Notes: a model not told the origin generated them from the sequence alone. DNA of 64,000 nt from Amycolatopsis viridis (GCF_011758765.1 NZ_JAANOU010000001.1:124001-188000); one strand, 5' to 3'; shown: positions 1-9,155, counted from the first letter of the stretch. Made by a program: numbers and translations.

Positions 1-1345
1 TCCGTTCGAACACCGCCGCCAGCTGGAGCACCCCGAGGTCGTCGAACCTGCGTCCGGCGATCTGCAGCCCGACCGGCTGGCCGGCACCCGTATAACCGCA
101 GTTCAGCGATACCGCCGGCTGTCCGGACATGTTGTACGGCACGGTGAACGCGATGTGCTCGAACGGGCGCGCCGGGTCGTTGGTCGGGCTCGCCCACCCG
201 GCCGGTGGCGCCGACACCGGGCAGGTCGGGGACAGCACGAAGTCGAAGCCTTCGACGGCCCGCAGCGCGGCGACGCTGATCGCGTCCATCTGCGCGAACC
301 CGCGGTAGGCCGCGACCCCGGAGACTTCGGCGCCGCCCTGCGCCCAGGCCGCGATGTAGGGCAGCACGAGCGCCTGCCGCTCCGGCGGCAGGCCGCTGAT
401 GTCGCACCACGCCCGCACCCGCCAGAAGTCGTCGAGCCCGTCCAGCATCTCCCTGGTCAGGAACGGTTCGACCGGTTCGACGACCGCGCCGGCCGCCTCC
501 AACCGGCGGGCCGCGTCGAGCACCGCCGCGCGCACCTCGTCCTCGACCGGCAGGCCGACCCCGGCGTCCAGCTGCAACCCCAGCCGCAGGCCGGTGACGT
601 CCAGATCGAGCTGGGTCCAGGCGATTTCCGCCGGAGGCAGGCTCAGGTGGTCGCGGTTGTCCGGAGCGGACAGCACGCCCATCAGCAGCGCGGTGTCGGC
701 GACCGTGCGGGTGAGCGGGCCGACGACCCGCCCGGGGAACGGCGGGTGGACCGGGACGCGCCCGAAGCTCGGCTTGAGCCCGACCAGCCCGCACCACCCG
801 GCCGGCAACCGGATCGAGCCGCCGATGTCGGTGCCGACGTGCAGCGGCCCGTATCCGGCGGCGGCTGCCGCGGCGGCGCCCGCGCTCGACCCGCCGGGCG
901 TGCGGGAGACGTCCCACGGGTTGCGGCTCGCGGGGTGGAAGCTGGACAACCCGGAGGTCAGCATCCCGTAGTCGGGCATCGTGGTCTTGGCAAGCAGCAC
1001 CGCGCCGGCCTCCCGGGCGCGCGCGGCGGCGGGCGCGTCGGCCGGTGCCGGGACGAGCTCGGTCGCCGCCGTGCCAAGCGGCACCGGCGTGCCCTTCGTC
1101 GCGATGTTCTCCTTCAGCGTGAGCGGCACGCCGTCCAGCGGCCCCGCTTCCCCCGCGGCCCACCGCTGCTCCGACGCCTTGGCCGCCTCCCGCGCCCGCC
1201 CCGGGTCGTAGGCGTAGAGCGCGTGCAGGGTGGGTTCGAGCGCGTCGATGCGGGCGAGCACCGCCTCGGTGACCTCGACGGGGGACAGCGTCCCGGCGCG
1301 GTAGGCGGCGAGCAGGTCGGTCGCGGACAGCGCGGTCAACTCCAC
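1..1345 (-). CDS. Amidase signature enzyme (partial, C-terminus off the left edge)
   Basis: Cytoplasmic amidase-signature hydrolase expected to cleave a carboxamide; about 448 residues are visible. The Ser-cisSer-Lys triad is complete: Lys78 in LKENIA, cis-Ser153 in GGSSAG and nucleophile Ser177 in GTDIGGSI. The GTG start is preferred because AGAGGGG lies 8 bases upstream. An ATG 18 bases earlier overlaps the stop of the dehydrogenase gene before it but has no ribosome site. It is the last visible gene of a minus-strand operon (transporter, ALDH, SDR, amidase), so it probably opens an imported amide or peptide-like substrate. A GatA role is unlikely because no gatB or gatC is adjacent. The substrate cannot be read from sequence. 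Confidence 0.9.
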   Translation of the reverse strand, partial: MELTALSATDLLAAYRAGTLSPVEVTEAVLARIDALEPTLHALYAYDPGRAREAAKASEQRWAAGEAGPLDGVPLTLKENIATKGTPVPLGTAATELVPAPADAPAAARAREAGAVLLAKTTMPDYGMLTSGLSSFHPASRNPWDVSRTPGGSSAGAAAAAAAGYGPLHVGTDIGGSIRLPAGWCGLVGLKPSFGRVPVHPPFPGRVVGPLTRTVADTALLMGVLSAPDNRDHLSLPPAEIAWTQLDLDVTGLRLGLQLDAGVGLPVEDEVRAAVLDAARRLEAAGAVVEPVEPFLTREMLDGLDDFWRVRAWCDISGLPPERQALVLPYIAAWAQGGAEVSGVAAYRGFAQMDAISVAALRAVEGFDFVLSPTCPVSAPPAGWASPTNDPARPFEHIAFTVPYNMSGQPAVSLNCGYTGAGQPVGLQIAGRRFDDLGVLQLAAVFER

Positions 1346-1359
1346 GGGCTGGTCCCCTC

Positions 1360-2121
1360 TCATTCCGGCGGTGTGAAGCGGCCGTCCACCGCGGTCCAGC
1401 CCCCGTCGACCGCCAGCACCGCACCGGTGACGAAGCTCGCGGCGTCGGAGGCCAGGTAGACGACGGCACCGGCCAGTTCGGACGCCTTGGCCCACCGGCC
1501 CAGCGCGCTCTTGCCGGCGTACGCGGCGTACCAGTCCGGGCTGGCCTTGATCTGCTCGGTCAGCGGCGTCTCGACCACGCCGGGCGCGATCGCGTTGACC
1601 CGCACCCCGGACGGTCCGAACTCGGCCGCCGCGGTCCGGAACAGCTGCACGAGCCCCGCCTTGGTCGCCGCGTACGGCCCCTGACCCGGTTCGACGGTGG
1701 TGCCGCGGATCGAGGAGAACCCGATGATGCTGCCGCGGCCGCGCTCGACCATGCCCGCCCCGAAGGCCCGGACGACGTCGAACGTCGCGCCGAGGTTGAG
1801 CGCGACCACCCGGTCGAACTCCTCGCGCCGGTAGTCCAGCAGGCGTTTGCGCACGTTGGTGGCCGCGGTCAGCACCACCACGTCGACCTCCAGCTCGGCC
1901 GCGGCGCGCTCCACGGCCGCCGGATCGAGCACGTCGATCTCGTAGGGCCTGCCGCCGGTCTCCCGGGCGGTCTCCCCCGCCGCACCGGGGTTGCGGTCGG
2001 CGCACACGACCTCGGCCCCGTGCGCGGCCAGGGCCAGCGCCGACTCACGGCCGATGCCGCTGCCCGCGCCGAGCACCACGGCCCGCTTGCCGTCGAGCCG
2101 GAACAGCTTTTCGTAGTTCAC
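1360..2121 (-). CDS. Short-chain dehydrogenase/reductase (SDR)
   Basis: NAD(P)-dependent oxidoreductase of the classical SDR family, 253 residues, a normal length. The nucleotide-binding glycine motif GAGSGIG is at residues 18-24, the catalytic Ser is near 136, and Tyr150-Lys154 form the YxxxK pair. Its GTG start overlaps the stop of the aldehyde dehydrogenase gene by four bases (GTGA), which indicates translational coupling. Expected to interconvert an alcohol and a carbonyl in the same pathway as the neighbouring aldehyde dehydrogenase. Longer upstream reading in this frame lies inside the aldehyde dehydrogenase gene and is not coding. Confidence 0.9.
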   Translation of the reverse strand: MNYEKLFRLDGKRAVVLGAGSGIGRESALALAAHGAEVVCADRNPGAAGETARETGGRPYEIDVLDPAAVERAAAELEVDVVVLTAATNVRKRLLDYRREEFDRVVALNLGATFDVVRAFGAGMVERGRGSIIGFSSIRGTTVEPGQGPYAATKAGLVQLFRTAAAEFGPSGVRVNAIAPGVVETPLTEQIKASPDWYAAYAGKSALGRWAKASELAGAVVYLASDAASFVTGAVLAVDGGWTAVDGRFTPPE

Positions 2122-3560
2122 GCGCGGATCACCGCCATCCGGGTCACGGTCAGCTCGTCGATCGCGAACCGGGGACCCTCTCGTCCGATGCCGGAGTCCT
2201 TCACGCCGCCGTAGGGCATGGTGTCGGACCGGAACCCGGGCACCTCGTTGACCACCACGCCGCCGACCTCCAGCTCGTCGATCGCCCGCACGGCGGTCCG
2301 CAGGGAGCGGGTGAACACGCTGGCGTGCAGTCCGTAGCGGGAGGCGTTGACCTGCGCGAACGCCTCGTCCACATCGGCCACCCGGCGCAGGCACACGACC
2401 GGGCCGAAGATCTCCTCGTCCCAGCAGTCCACCCCGTCGGGTACGTCGGTCAGCACGGTGGGCCGGATGATCCCGTCCACCGCCTCGCCGCCCGCGGCCA
2501 CCTCCGCGCCCGCCGCGACGGCCGCGGAGATCCAGTCGAGCACGCGGCGGGTGGACCGCTCGTCGATCAGCGCGGACACCCGGGTCTTCTCGTCGCGGGG
2601 ATCGCCGGCGACCACCTCCGGCAACCGGGACAGCAGCCGCTCGGTGAACTCCTCCGCCACCGCGTCCACCACGAGCAGCCGCTGCACCGAGATGCACGCC
2701 TGCCCGGACGCGTAGAACCCGCCGCGCAGCACCGCCTCGACCGCGGCGTCCAGGTCGGCGTCGCCGGCCACCACCAGCGCGGCGTTCGACCCCAGCTCCA
2801 GCAGCGTCTTGCGGGGCGCGGCGTCCTTCGCTATCCGGTGCCCCACCGCGGCCGAGCCGGTGAACGACACCGCACCGATCCGCGGGTCGGTGACCAGCGC
2901 GGATCCGACCTCGGCATCGCCGGTGACCAGCTGGACCATCGGCAGCGGCGCGCCCGCGGCCGCGGCGGCCTCCCGCACCAGGTGCACCAGCCACAGGGTG
3001 GCGAGCGGGGTCTGCGGTGCCGGTTTGACGATCACCGGGCAGCCGGCGGCGATCGCCGGGGCGATCTTGTGCGAGGCGAGCAGCAGCGGGTAGTTGAACC
3101 CGGCGATGCCGACCACCACCCCGATCGGCTTGCGCACCCAGAACCCGGTCAGCCCCTCGCCGGCGGGCAGCAGGTCCAGCGGCACGGTCTCACCGTGCAA
3201 CCGGGCGACCTCCTCCGCCGCGGCCTGCCAGGTCACCATCGTGCGGGCCACCTCGACGCGGCAGTCCACGAGCGGTTTGCCGGTCTCCACGACCAGCAGC
3301 CCTTCCAGCTCCTCGCGCCACTCCGCCAGCGAACGGTGCACACCCATCAGGACGTCGCGCCGGACGTGCGAGGGCAGCTTCGCCACCTCCCGCGCGACCA
3401 GCACCGCCTCGCTGACCGCGAGCTGGGCCAGCTCGACCGTGCCGACCGGTGCCCGGGCGACCACCGAGCCGTCGAACGGGAACCGGATCTCCGTGGTGTC
3501 CGTTGTGGACACCCACTCCCGCCCGATCGGCAACCCGTCGGGGTACGGATCGAACATCAT
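2118..3560 (-). CDS. Aldehyde dehydrogenase family protein
   Basis: NAD(P)-dependent aldehyde dehydrogenase, 480 residues, full length for the family. Catalytic Cys289 sits in GQACISVQ and general-base Glu255 in LLELGSN; the substrate-channel motif FNYP is near 155-158 and the IFGPV motif is present near the C-terminus. Start overlaps the stop of the upstream ABC ATPase gene (ATGA). In this operon it probably oxidises an aldehyde made by the SDR or released by the amidase route. The specific aldehyde is unknown; the family includes succinate-semialdehyde-type and general enzymes that cannot be separated here. Confidence 0.93.
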   Translation of the reverse strand: MMFDPYPDGLPIGREWVSTTDTTEIRFPFDGSVVARAPVGTVELAQLAVSEAVLVAREVAKLPSHVRRDVLMGVHRSLAEWREELEGLLVVETGKPLVDCRVEVARTMVTWQAAAEEVARLHGETVPLDLLPAGEGLTGFWVRKPIGVVVGIAGFNYPLLLASHKIAPAIAAGCPVIVKPAPQTPLATLWLVHLVREAAAAAGAPLPMVQLVTGDAEVGSALVTDPRIGAVSFTGSAAVGHRIAKDAAPRKTLLELGSNAALVVAGDADLDAAVEAVLRGGFYASGQACISVQRLLVVDAVAEEFTERLLSRLPEVVAGDPRDEKTRVSALIDERSTRRVLDWISAAVAAGAEVAAGGEAVDGIIRPTVLTDVPDGVDCWDEEIFGPVVCLRRVADVDEAFAQVNASRYGLHASVFTRSLRTAVRAIDELEVGGVVVNEVPGFRSDTMPYGGVKDSGIGREGPRFAIDELTVTRMAVIRA

Positions 3561-4321
3561 CGTCCTCCCTGCAACCTGGCCAGTTCCGCACGCAGGTTCG
3601 GCGCCGCCGCGATCAGCTCCCGCGTGTAGGGGTGCCGTGGCTCCTCGTAGACCTGGTCCACCGCGCCCATCTCCACCAGCTCGCCGCGCCGCATCACGGC
3701 GACGGTGTCGCAGACCCGGCGTACCACCGCGAGGTCGTGCGAAACGAACACCAGCGTCAGGTCGAACCGCTCGGTCAGTTCGGCGAGCAGGTCGAGGATC
3801 TGCTTGCGCACCGACACGTCGAGCGCGCTGACCGGCTCGTCGGCGACGAGCACCCGCGGCCGCGGCGCCAGCGCTCGGGCGATCGAGATGCGCTGCCGCT
3901 GCCCGCCGGAGAACTGGTGCGGGTACCGGCCGGCGGCATCGGGCGGCAGCCCGACCGCGATCAGCAGCTCCGCGACGCGCTCCGGGTCGCGGCGGCCCAG
4001 CGGTTCGGCGATGATGTCGCGCACCCGCATGCGCGGGTCGAGCGACCCCATCGGGTCCTGGAACACGACCTGCACCGCCGACCGCAGGAAGCCCAGCTTC
4101 CGCTCGGGCAGGCCGTCGATCCGCCTGCCCTCGAACACGATCTCCCCTGCGGTGGGCCGGTCCAGTCCGGCCAGCAGCCGCACGATCGTGGACTTGCCGG
4201 ACCCGGACTCGCCGACGATGCCGAACCGCTGCCCGGCCTCAACCGTGAACGACACGCCGCGCAGGGCGTGCACCTCGCGTGGCCGCCGGTAGCGGCGGTG
4301 GACCTCGCGCAGTTCGATCAC
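3557..4321 (-). CDS. Oligopeptide/dipeptide-type ABC transporter ATP-binding protein (DppF-like)
   Basis: One of two ATPases that power a peptide-type importer at the inner face of the membrane; 254 residues. Walker A GESGSGKST at 37-45, signature FSGGQRQR, Walker B VLVADEP followed by the D-loop SALD, and the switch His in FVSHDL. The C-terminal RHPYTREL element is typical of the Opp/Dpp ATPases. GTG start overlaps the preceding ATPase stop by four bases. Sits in a complete binding protein-permease-permease-ATPase-ATPase set, so it is the second ATPase of a heterodimer. Confidence 0.92.
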   Translation of the reverse strand: MIELREVHRRYRRPREVHALRGVSFTVEAGQRFGIVGESGSGKSTIVRLLAGLDRPTAGEIVFEGRRIDGLPERKLGFLRSAVQVVFQDPMGSLDPRMRVRDIIAEPLGRRDPERVAELLIAVGLPPDAAGRYPHQFSGGQRQRISIARALAPRPRVLVADEPVSALDVSVRKQILDLLAELTERFDLTLVFVSHDLAVVRRVCDTVAVMRRGELVEMGAVDQVYEEPRHPYTRELIAAAPNLRAELARLQGGR

Positions 4322-5088
4322 GCCGCCTCCAGGTCCGACGCGGCCAGCAGCTTCTTCGTGTATTCGTGCCGCGGCCGGGTCAGCACGTCCGAAGTGGACC
4401 CTTCCTCGACGATGCGGCCGTCGAGCATGACGAGCACGCGCGTGCACACCTTCGCCACCACGGCCAGGTCGTGCGTGATGAACAGCAGCGCGGTGTCCCG
4501 TTCCGCGACCCCGGTCAGGATCAGGTCGAGCACCTGCGCCTGCACGGTCACGTCGAGGGCGGTCGTCGGCTCGTCGCAGATCAGCAGCGCGGGATCGTTG
4601 GCCAGCGCGATCGCCAGCATCACCCGTTGCCGCTGGCCGCCGGAGAGCTGGTGCGGGTAGGCCCGCGCGAGCTGTTCCGGATCGGGCAGCTGCACCGCCT
4701 CCAGCAACGCCACCGCAGCCCGCCGGGCCGTGCTCCGCGATCCACCGCGGTGCAGCCGGATCGGCTCGGCGACCTGTTTGCCCACGCGCATCAGCGGGTT
4801 CAGCGCGGTCATCGGTTCCTGGAACACCATGGCGAGGTCGCGCCCGCGCCGCCGCGACAGCTCACGCTCGGACGCGCCGACCAGCTCGGCGCCGCCCAGC
4901 TTCGCGGACCCGGTCGCGTGCAGTCCCTCGGGCAGCAGGCCCATCACCGCGGAGGCGGTCAGCGACTTGCCGGACCCGGACTCGCCGATCAGCCCGACCC
5001 GCTCGCCCCGGCCGACCGTGAACGACACCTCCCGCACCAGCGGGCTCGGCCCGGCGTGCACCGACAACTCCGACACCTCGAGGGTCAT
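4318..5088 (-). CDS. Oligopeptide/dipeptide-type ABC transporter ATP-binding protein (DppD-like)
   Basis: First ATPase of the peptide-type importer, 256 residues. Walker A GESGSGKS near 35-42, Q-loop MVFQEPM, signature LSGGQRQR, Walker B LLICDEP and switch-His FITHDL are all intact. The C-terminal RHEYTKKL element matches Opp/Dpp ATPases. ATG start overlaps the permease stop (ATGA), part of an unbroken chain of four-base overlaps that implies one transcript and coupled translation. Longer upstream reading in the same frame runs into the permease gene and was rejected. Confidence 0.92.
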   Translation of the reverse strand: MTLEVSELSVHAGPSPLVREVSFTVGRGERVGLIGESGSGKSLTASAVMGLLPEGLHATGSAKLGGAELVGASERELSRRRGRDLAMVFQEPMTALNPLMRVGKQVAEPIRLHRGGSRSTARRAAVALLEAVQLPDPEQLARAYPHQLSGGQRQRVMLAIALANDPALLICDEPTTALDVTVQAQVLDLILTGVAERDTALLFITHDLAVVAKVCTRVLVMLDGRIVEEGSTSDVLTRPRHEYTKKLLAASDLEAA

Positions 5089-5915
5089 CGCCGCTCCAGC
5101 CGTGGGTCGAGACGATCGCGCAGACCGTCGCCGAGCAGGTTGAACCCGAGCACCGCGATCGCGATCGCCAGGCCCGGAACCAGCGCCAGCCGCGGCTGCA
5201 CGGTCAGCAGTTCCTGGGACTCCTGCAGCATCCGGCCCCAGGACGGCGTCGGCGGGCGCGTGCCGAAGCCGAGGAACGACAACGCCGCCTCGGCCAGCAC
5301 CGCGATGCCGAACGACACCGAGCACTGCACGATCACCAGGCCACCGATGTTCGGCAGCACGTGCCGGCGCGCGATGAAGAACCGCGACCGCCCGGCCGCG
5401 CGCGCCGCGAGCACGTATTCGGTGCTCATCACCTGCAACGTGCCCGAGCGCGCGATCCGCGCGAACGACGGGATGGTCGCCACGCCGATCGCGATCATCG
5501 CGGTGACCGTGCTCGCGCCGTAGACCGCACCGAGCATGATCGCCAGCAGCAGCGCGGGGAAGGCCAGCACCAGGTCGTTGACCCGCATGACGAACTCGCC
5601 GAGCGACCGTTTCGACATGCCGGCGAGGATGCCCAGCGGTGTGCCGGCCAGCGCCGCGACGCCCACCGCGATCACGCCGACGTAGAGGGTGGTGCGGGCG
5701 CCGAGGAGGATCTGGCTGAACACGTCCCGGCCGAACTTGTCGGTGCCGAGCCAGTACTCGCCGGTCGGGCCGAGCAGCCGCGCCGTCGCGTCCACCTTGA
5801 GCGGGTCGTGCGGTGTCCAGCCGAACGACACCAGCGCGGCCAGCACCACGAGCCCGACCAGCACCGCGCCGGCGACCAGCGTGGGCGAGGTCCGTCGGAT
5901 CACCGGTGCGCTCAT
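5085..5915 (-). CDS. ABC transporter permease (DppC-like)
   Basis: Inner-membrane permease of the BPD_transp_1 family, 276 residues with about six hydrophobic segments. The N-terminal region carries the OppC/DppC hallmark HWLGTDKFGRDVFS-like stretch (here WLGTDKFGRDVFSQ), and the EAA loop for ATPase contact is near residue 170 (EYVLAARAAG). Pairs with the DppB-like permease encoded just upstream, with ATGA overlaps on both sides. Confidence 0.92.
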   Translation of the reverse strand: MSAPVIRRTSPTLVAGAVLVGLVVLAALVSFGWTPHDPLKVDATARLLGPTGEYWLGTDKFGRDVFSQILLGARTTLYVGVIAVGVAALAGTPLGILAGMSKRSLGEFVMRVNDLVLAFPALLLAIMLGAVYGASTVTAMIAIGVATIPSFARIARSGTLQVMSTEYVLAARAAGRSRFFIARRHVLPNIGGLVIVQCSVSFGIAVLAEAALSFLGFGTRPPTPSWGRMLQESQELLTVQPRLALVPGLAIAIAVLGFNLLGDGLRDRLDPRLERR

Positions 5916-6859
5916 CGTGCCGTCCTCAGCCGGGGGTCGATCACCACGTACAGCAGATCGACCACGAAGTTGACCACCAGCACCGCCACCACCAGCACGA
6001 GCACGATGCCCTGCACCGACAGCAGGTCACGCGCGGACACCGAGTCCAGCAGCATGCTGCCCAGGCCGGGCAGCACGAACACCCGCTCCACCACGACCGC
6101 GCCGATGAGCAGCGTGGTCAGTTGCAACCCGAGCACGGTCACCACCGGCACCGCCGCGTTGCGCATGCCGTGCCGCATCAGCGCCGGGTACGGGCGCAGT
6201 CCCTTGGAACGGGCGGTCCGCAGGTAGTCCTGGCCGAGCGTGTCCAGCACGGCCGAGCGCACGTACCGCGTCAGCACGGCGGCCTGCACGATGCCGAGCG
6301 ACAGCGCGGGCAGGATCAACCCGCGCAGGAACTCGCCGGCGTCGGAGTCCGGCGGCGTCCACCCGCCGGAGGGCAGCCACCGCAGCTGGACCGCGAACAC
6401 CTGCACCAGCAGGATCCCGGCGAGGAACGCCGGCACCGCCACGCCCAGCTGTGACAACCCGGAGATCGCCGTGCCGCCGAACCGCCGGTGCCACACCGCG
6501 GCGAGCGCACCGAACGGCACCGCGAGCACCACCGCGACCAGCATCCCGGCGCCCACCAGCCACAACGTGACGCCGAGCCGGTCGAGCAGCTGCGGCCCGA
6601 TCGCCTCGCCGGTGACGTAGGACCGGCCGAAGTCGCCGTGCAGCACGCCGCCCATCCAGCTCAGGTACTGCTCGACCAGCGGCCGGTCGAGGCCGAAGTC
6701 CGCGCGGGTCCTGGCGAGCAGTTCCGGGGTGGCGTTGATACCGAGCGCGACCTGCGCCGGATCACCGGGCAGCACGGCAAGGAACGCGAACACCACGATC
6801 GAGGCGACCAGCACGCTGATCACCAGGATCGCCACGCGGCGCAGGATCGACAGTGCCAT
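5912..6859 (-). CDS. ABC transporter permease (DppB-like)
   Basis: Partner permease of the peptide-type importer, 315 residues. It begins with the cytoplasmic-to-membrane stretch typical of OppB/DppB, then the motif LPGDPAQVALG and the GLDRPLVEQYLSW region, followed by several transmembrane helices and an EAA loop (QDYLRTARSKGL). ATG start overlaps the stop of the binding-protein gene by four bases. Together with the DppC-like subunit it forms the translocation pore. Confidence 0.92.
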   Translation of the reverse strand: MALSILRRVAILVISVLVASIVVFAFLAVLPGDPAQVALGINATPELLARTRADFGLDRPLVEQYLSWMGGVLHGDFGRSYVTGEAIGPQLLDRLGVTLWLVGAGMLVAVVLAVPFGALAAVWHRRFGGTAISGLSQLGVAVPAFLAGILLVQVFAVQLRWLPSGGWTPPDSDAGEFLRGLILPALSLGIVQAAVLTRYVRSAVLDTLGQDYLRTARSKGLRPYPALMRHGMRNAAVPVVTVLGLQLTTLLIGAVVVERVFVLPGLGSMLLDSVSARDLLSVQGIVLVLVVAVLVVNFVVDLLYVVIDPRLRTAR

Positions 6860-8340
6860 CAGCCCAGCCCCGTCAGGTCGAAGGACTCGCTGACCTGGTT
6901 CGCGGCCAGCCCGGTCACCTTCTTCTTCGCCACCACCACGTTGGGGTACAGGAACAGCCAGTCCGCCGCCGCGTCCGCGGTGATCGTCCGGGCGACCTGG
7001 CGCATGTCCGCGACCTGCTCCTCGGGGGTGCCGGCGTCGGCGGCCGCGAGCAGTTGCCGGACCTGGGGGTTGTCGTATCCCCAGTAGTACTTGGGGTTGC
7101 CGAAGGTCGTGATGTCGCGCGCCTCCACGTGCTGCACGATCGAGGCGTCGAAGTCGTGGTCGGTGAAGACCTGCTTGAGCCACACGGCTGGGAAGTCCAG
7201 CGGCTCGATCGTGACGTGCACGCCGACATCGGCCAGGTCCGAGGCGACGACCTGGGCGGCCGCGGTGGCGTAGGGCAGGTTCGCGACGCGCAACCGGATC
7301 GAGAGGTTCGTCTGCCCCGCTTCGGCGAGCAGTGCCCTGGCCCGCGCCGGGTCGTGCGGGTAGTAGCCGGACAGGTCGTCGTACCACGGGTCGGTGGGCG
7401 GCACCATGCTGCCGAGCACCGTGCCGCGGCCGGCCCACGCGGTGTCCAGCAACGCCTTCCGGTCGACGGCGAGCGTGAGTGCGCGGCGGACGCGCACGTC
7501 GGTGAACGGGGCCTTCGCGCCGTTGAAGGACAGCACGACCTCGCCGTTGGTGGTGCCCTGCAGGACGGTGAAGCGGTTGTCGTTCTCGAACTGCGGGATC
7601 GAGTCCGGCGCCGAGATCTGCGCGATCACGTCGATGCCGTTGCTGAGCAACGCGTTGTTCAGGGCGGTGGGATCCTTGATGTACTTGAGGATCACGGTCC
7701 GGTAGGCCGGTTGCCGTCCCCAGTAGGCGGGATTGGCCTTGAGCACGATGGAATCGCCGCGGCGCCGGGACTGGAGCTGGTAGGGACCGGTGCCGACCGG
7801 GGTGTTCGCCAGGTCGGCGACGCCGGTGGGGCTGAACATCGCGCCGACGCGGCCGGTCATGTCGAACAGCCAGCCGTTGCTCGGTTTCGTCAGCACGACC
7901 CGGGCGTGCAGCGGGTCGACCACCTCGACGTGGTCCACGACGTCCATCTTGGACTTGATGGAGATGGTCCAGCCGGTCTTGACGCGGTCGATCGAGAACT
8001 TGACGTCGGCCGCGGTGAACGGCACGCCGTTGCTGAACCGCACACCGGGCCGGAGCTGGAAGTCGTATGTGCGCCGGTCCTCGCTCACGGTCCAGGACTC
8101 CGCGAGCAGCGGCACGATCTTGCCGCTCGGATCGAGCTTCACCAGGCCCTCGTAGACGTTGTAGAGCAGGGCCTGCGGGATCGCGCTGCCGTCGGTGCGG
8201 GTGAAGTCGAAGTTCGCCGGTTCGGCCGTGAAGCCGACGGAGAGGGTGTCCGGGCCGGAGCTGACCGAGGCCGTGGACCCGGCGGAGCAGGCCGAGATCA
8301 CCAGCAGAAGCGCCAGTGCCGCGGAAATTCGGACTTTCAT
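6859..8340 (-). CDS. Extracellular substrate-binding lipoprotein, family 5 (peptide type)
   Basis: Captures the substrate outside the cell and delivers it to the permeases; 493 residues. A short lipoprotein signal peptide ends in the lipobox VISAC with acylated Cys18. The body has the SBP_bac_5 hallmarks (LYNVYEGLV near residue 55; FSNGVPFTAADVKFS near 105). The ATG was preferred; an in-frame GTG six bases upstream is also possible, since the GGGGTGAGG ribosome site lies between and over them. First gene of the operon, divergent from the GntR regulator. Family 5 proteins bind peptides, nickel, opines or sugars, so ligand is open. Confidence 0.92.
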   Translation of the reverse strand: MKVRISAALALLLVISACSAGSTASVSSGPDTLSVGFTAEPANFDFTRTDGSAIPQALLYNVYEGLVKLDPSGKIVPLLAESWTVSEDRRTYDFQLRPGVRFSNGVPFTAADVKFSIDRVKTGWTISIKSKMDVVDHVEVVDPLHARVVLTKPSNGWLFDMTGRVGAMFSPTGVADLANTPVGTGPYQLQSRRRGDSIVLKANPAYWGRQPAYRTVILKYIKDPTALNNALLSNGIDVIAQISAPDSIPQFENDNRFTVLQGTTNGEVVLSFNGAKAPFTDVRVRRALTLAVDRKALLDTAWAGRGTVLGSMVPPTDPWYDDLSGYYPHDPARARALLAEAGQTNLSIRLRVANLPYATAAAQVVASDLADVGVHVTIEPLDFPAVWLKQVFTDHDFDASIVQHVEARDITTFGNPKYYWGYDNPQVRQLLAAADAGTPEEQVADMRQVARTITADAAADWLFLYPNVVVAKKKVTGLAANQVSESFDLTGLG

Positions 8341-8360
8341 CCTCACCCCGAGTCAGTATG

Positions 8361-8373
8361 CTGGTCCGACCAG
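8361..8373. promoter_or_regulatory. FadR-type operator between the transporter operon and the GntR gene
   Basis: Perfect inverted repeat CTGGTCCGACCAG (six-base arms around one central base). It matches the TGGTCnGACCA core known for E. coli FadR and fits the TnGTnnnACnA pattern of the FCD branch of GntR regulators. It sits about 20 bases before the binding-protein start and about 40 bases before the regulator start, so one dimer could control both promoters. Confidence 0.75.
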
Positions 8374-8414
8374 TAGCCTAGGTTTGCACCGCGCGAGGTG
8401 AAGGTCAAGAGACG

Positions 8415-9155
8415 ATGGAATTCGAGCCGGTCAGCCCGGTCCGCGCGTACGAGCGGATCGTGGAACAGATCGAGCAGGCCGTGCTCACCGGCCGGCTCCG
8501 CCCGGGCGAACGGCTGCCCGGCGAGCGCGAGCTGATGGCCCGCTTCGGCGTGAGCCGCTCGACCGTCCGGGAGGCGCTGCGCGTGCTGCAGTCCGGTGAG
8601 GTGATCCGGTCGCGTCCCGGGGATCCGCGTGGCCCGGAGGTCCTGCCCGCTTCCCCGGTGAGCTTGCAGAAATCGCTGGACCGGCTGGCGCGCGCGGAAA
8701 CGCTGGGACTGGCGGAGTTGCTCCAGTTCCGGATGATCCTGGAGGGGTCGGCGTACCGGCTGGCCGCGGAGCTGCGCACCGAGGAGGACCTGGCGGAGCT
8801 GCGCACGGCGCTCGCGACAATGACGTCCACTGTGGACGACTACGCCTCGTTCAGCCGCGCCGACGTCGCCTTCCACGACGCGGTGGCGCGCGCCGGGCGG
8901 AACACGCTGATCGTGGTGTGCGGCAAGGTCGTGCGCGGGGTGGTGCAGGACCTGATCGCGGGAAAACTGGAGTCCTCGTCGGACCGCGAGGCGCTGATGC
9001 GGGCTTCGGTGGCGCACCACCAGGAAGTGCTGCGCGCGGTGGAGGACGGCGACGGGCCGCTGGCGGCCCGCCTGGCGCGGCGTGCGCTGTACGACTACTA
9101 CGCGGAGTACGTCGGCGCCGAAGACCGCGTGGTGCTGGAGCACCTGCTGGACTGA
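8415..9155 (+). CDS. GntR-family transcriptional regulator (FadR/FCD type)
   Basis: DNA-binding ligand-responsive regulator, 246 residues. N-terminal winged helix spans about residues 10-75, with the recognition-helix region VSRSTVREALRVLQSGEV; an all-helical FCD-like ligand domain follows, with conserved Asp and His residues (RADVAFHDAV near 155, VAHHQEV near 197) of the type that coordinate a metal. It is divergent from the transporter-catabolic operon and a perfect FadR-like operator lies in the shared promoter region, so it most likely represses that operon and itself until a pathway metabolite binds. Confidence 0.92.
   Translation: MEFEPVSPVRAYERIVEQIEQAVLTGRLRPGERLPGERELMARFGVSRSTVREALRVLQSGEVIRSRPGDPRGPEVLPASPVSLQKSLDRLARAETLGLAELLQFRMILEGSAYRLAAELRTEEDLAELRTALATMTSTVDDYASFSRADVAFHDAVARAGRNTLIVVCGKVVRGVVQDLIAGKLESSSDREALMRASVAHHQEVLRAVEDGDGPLAARLARRALYDYYAEYVGAEDRVVLEHLLD

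Noticed and set aside
6488..8376. Long plus-strand frames over the permease and binding-protein genes
   Set aside because: Shadow frames; the minus strand encodes a coupled transporter operon with all expected motifs.
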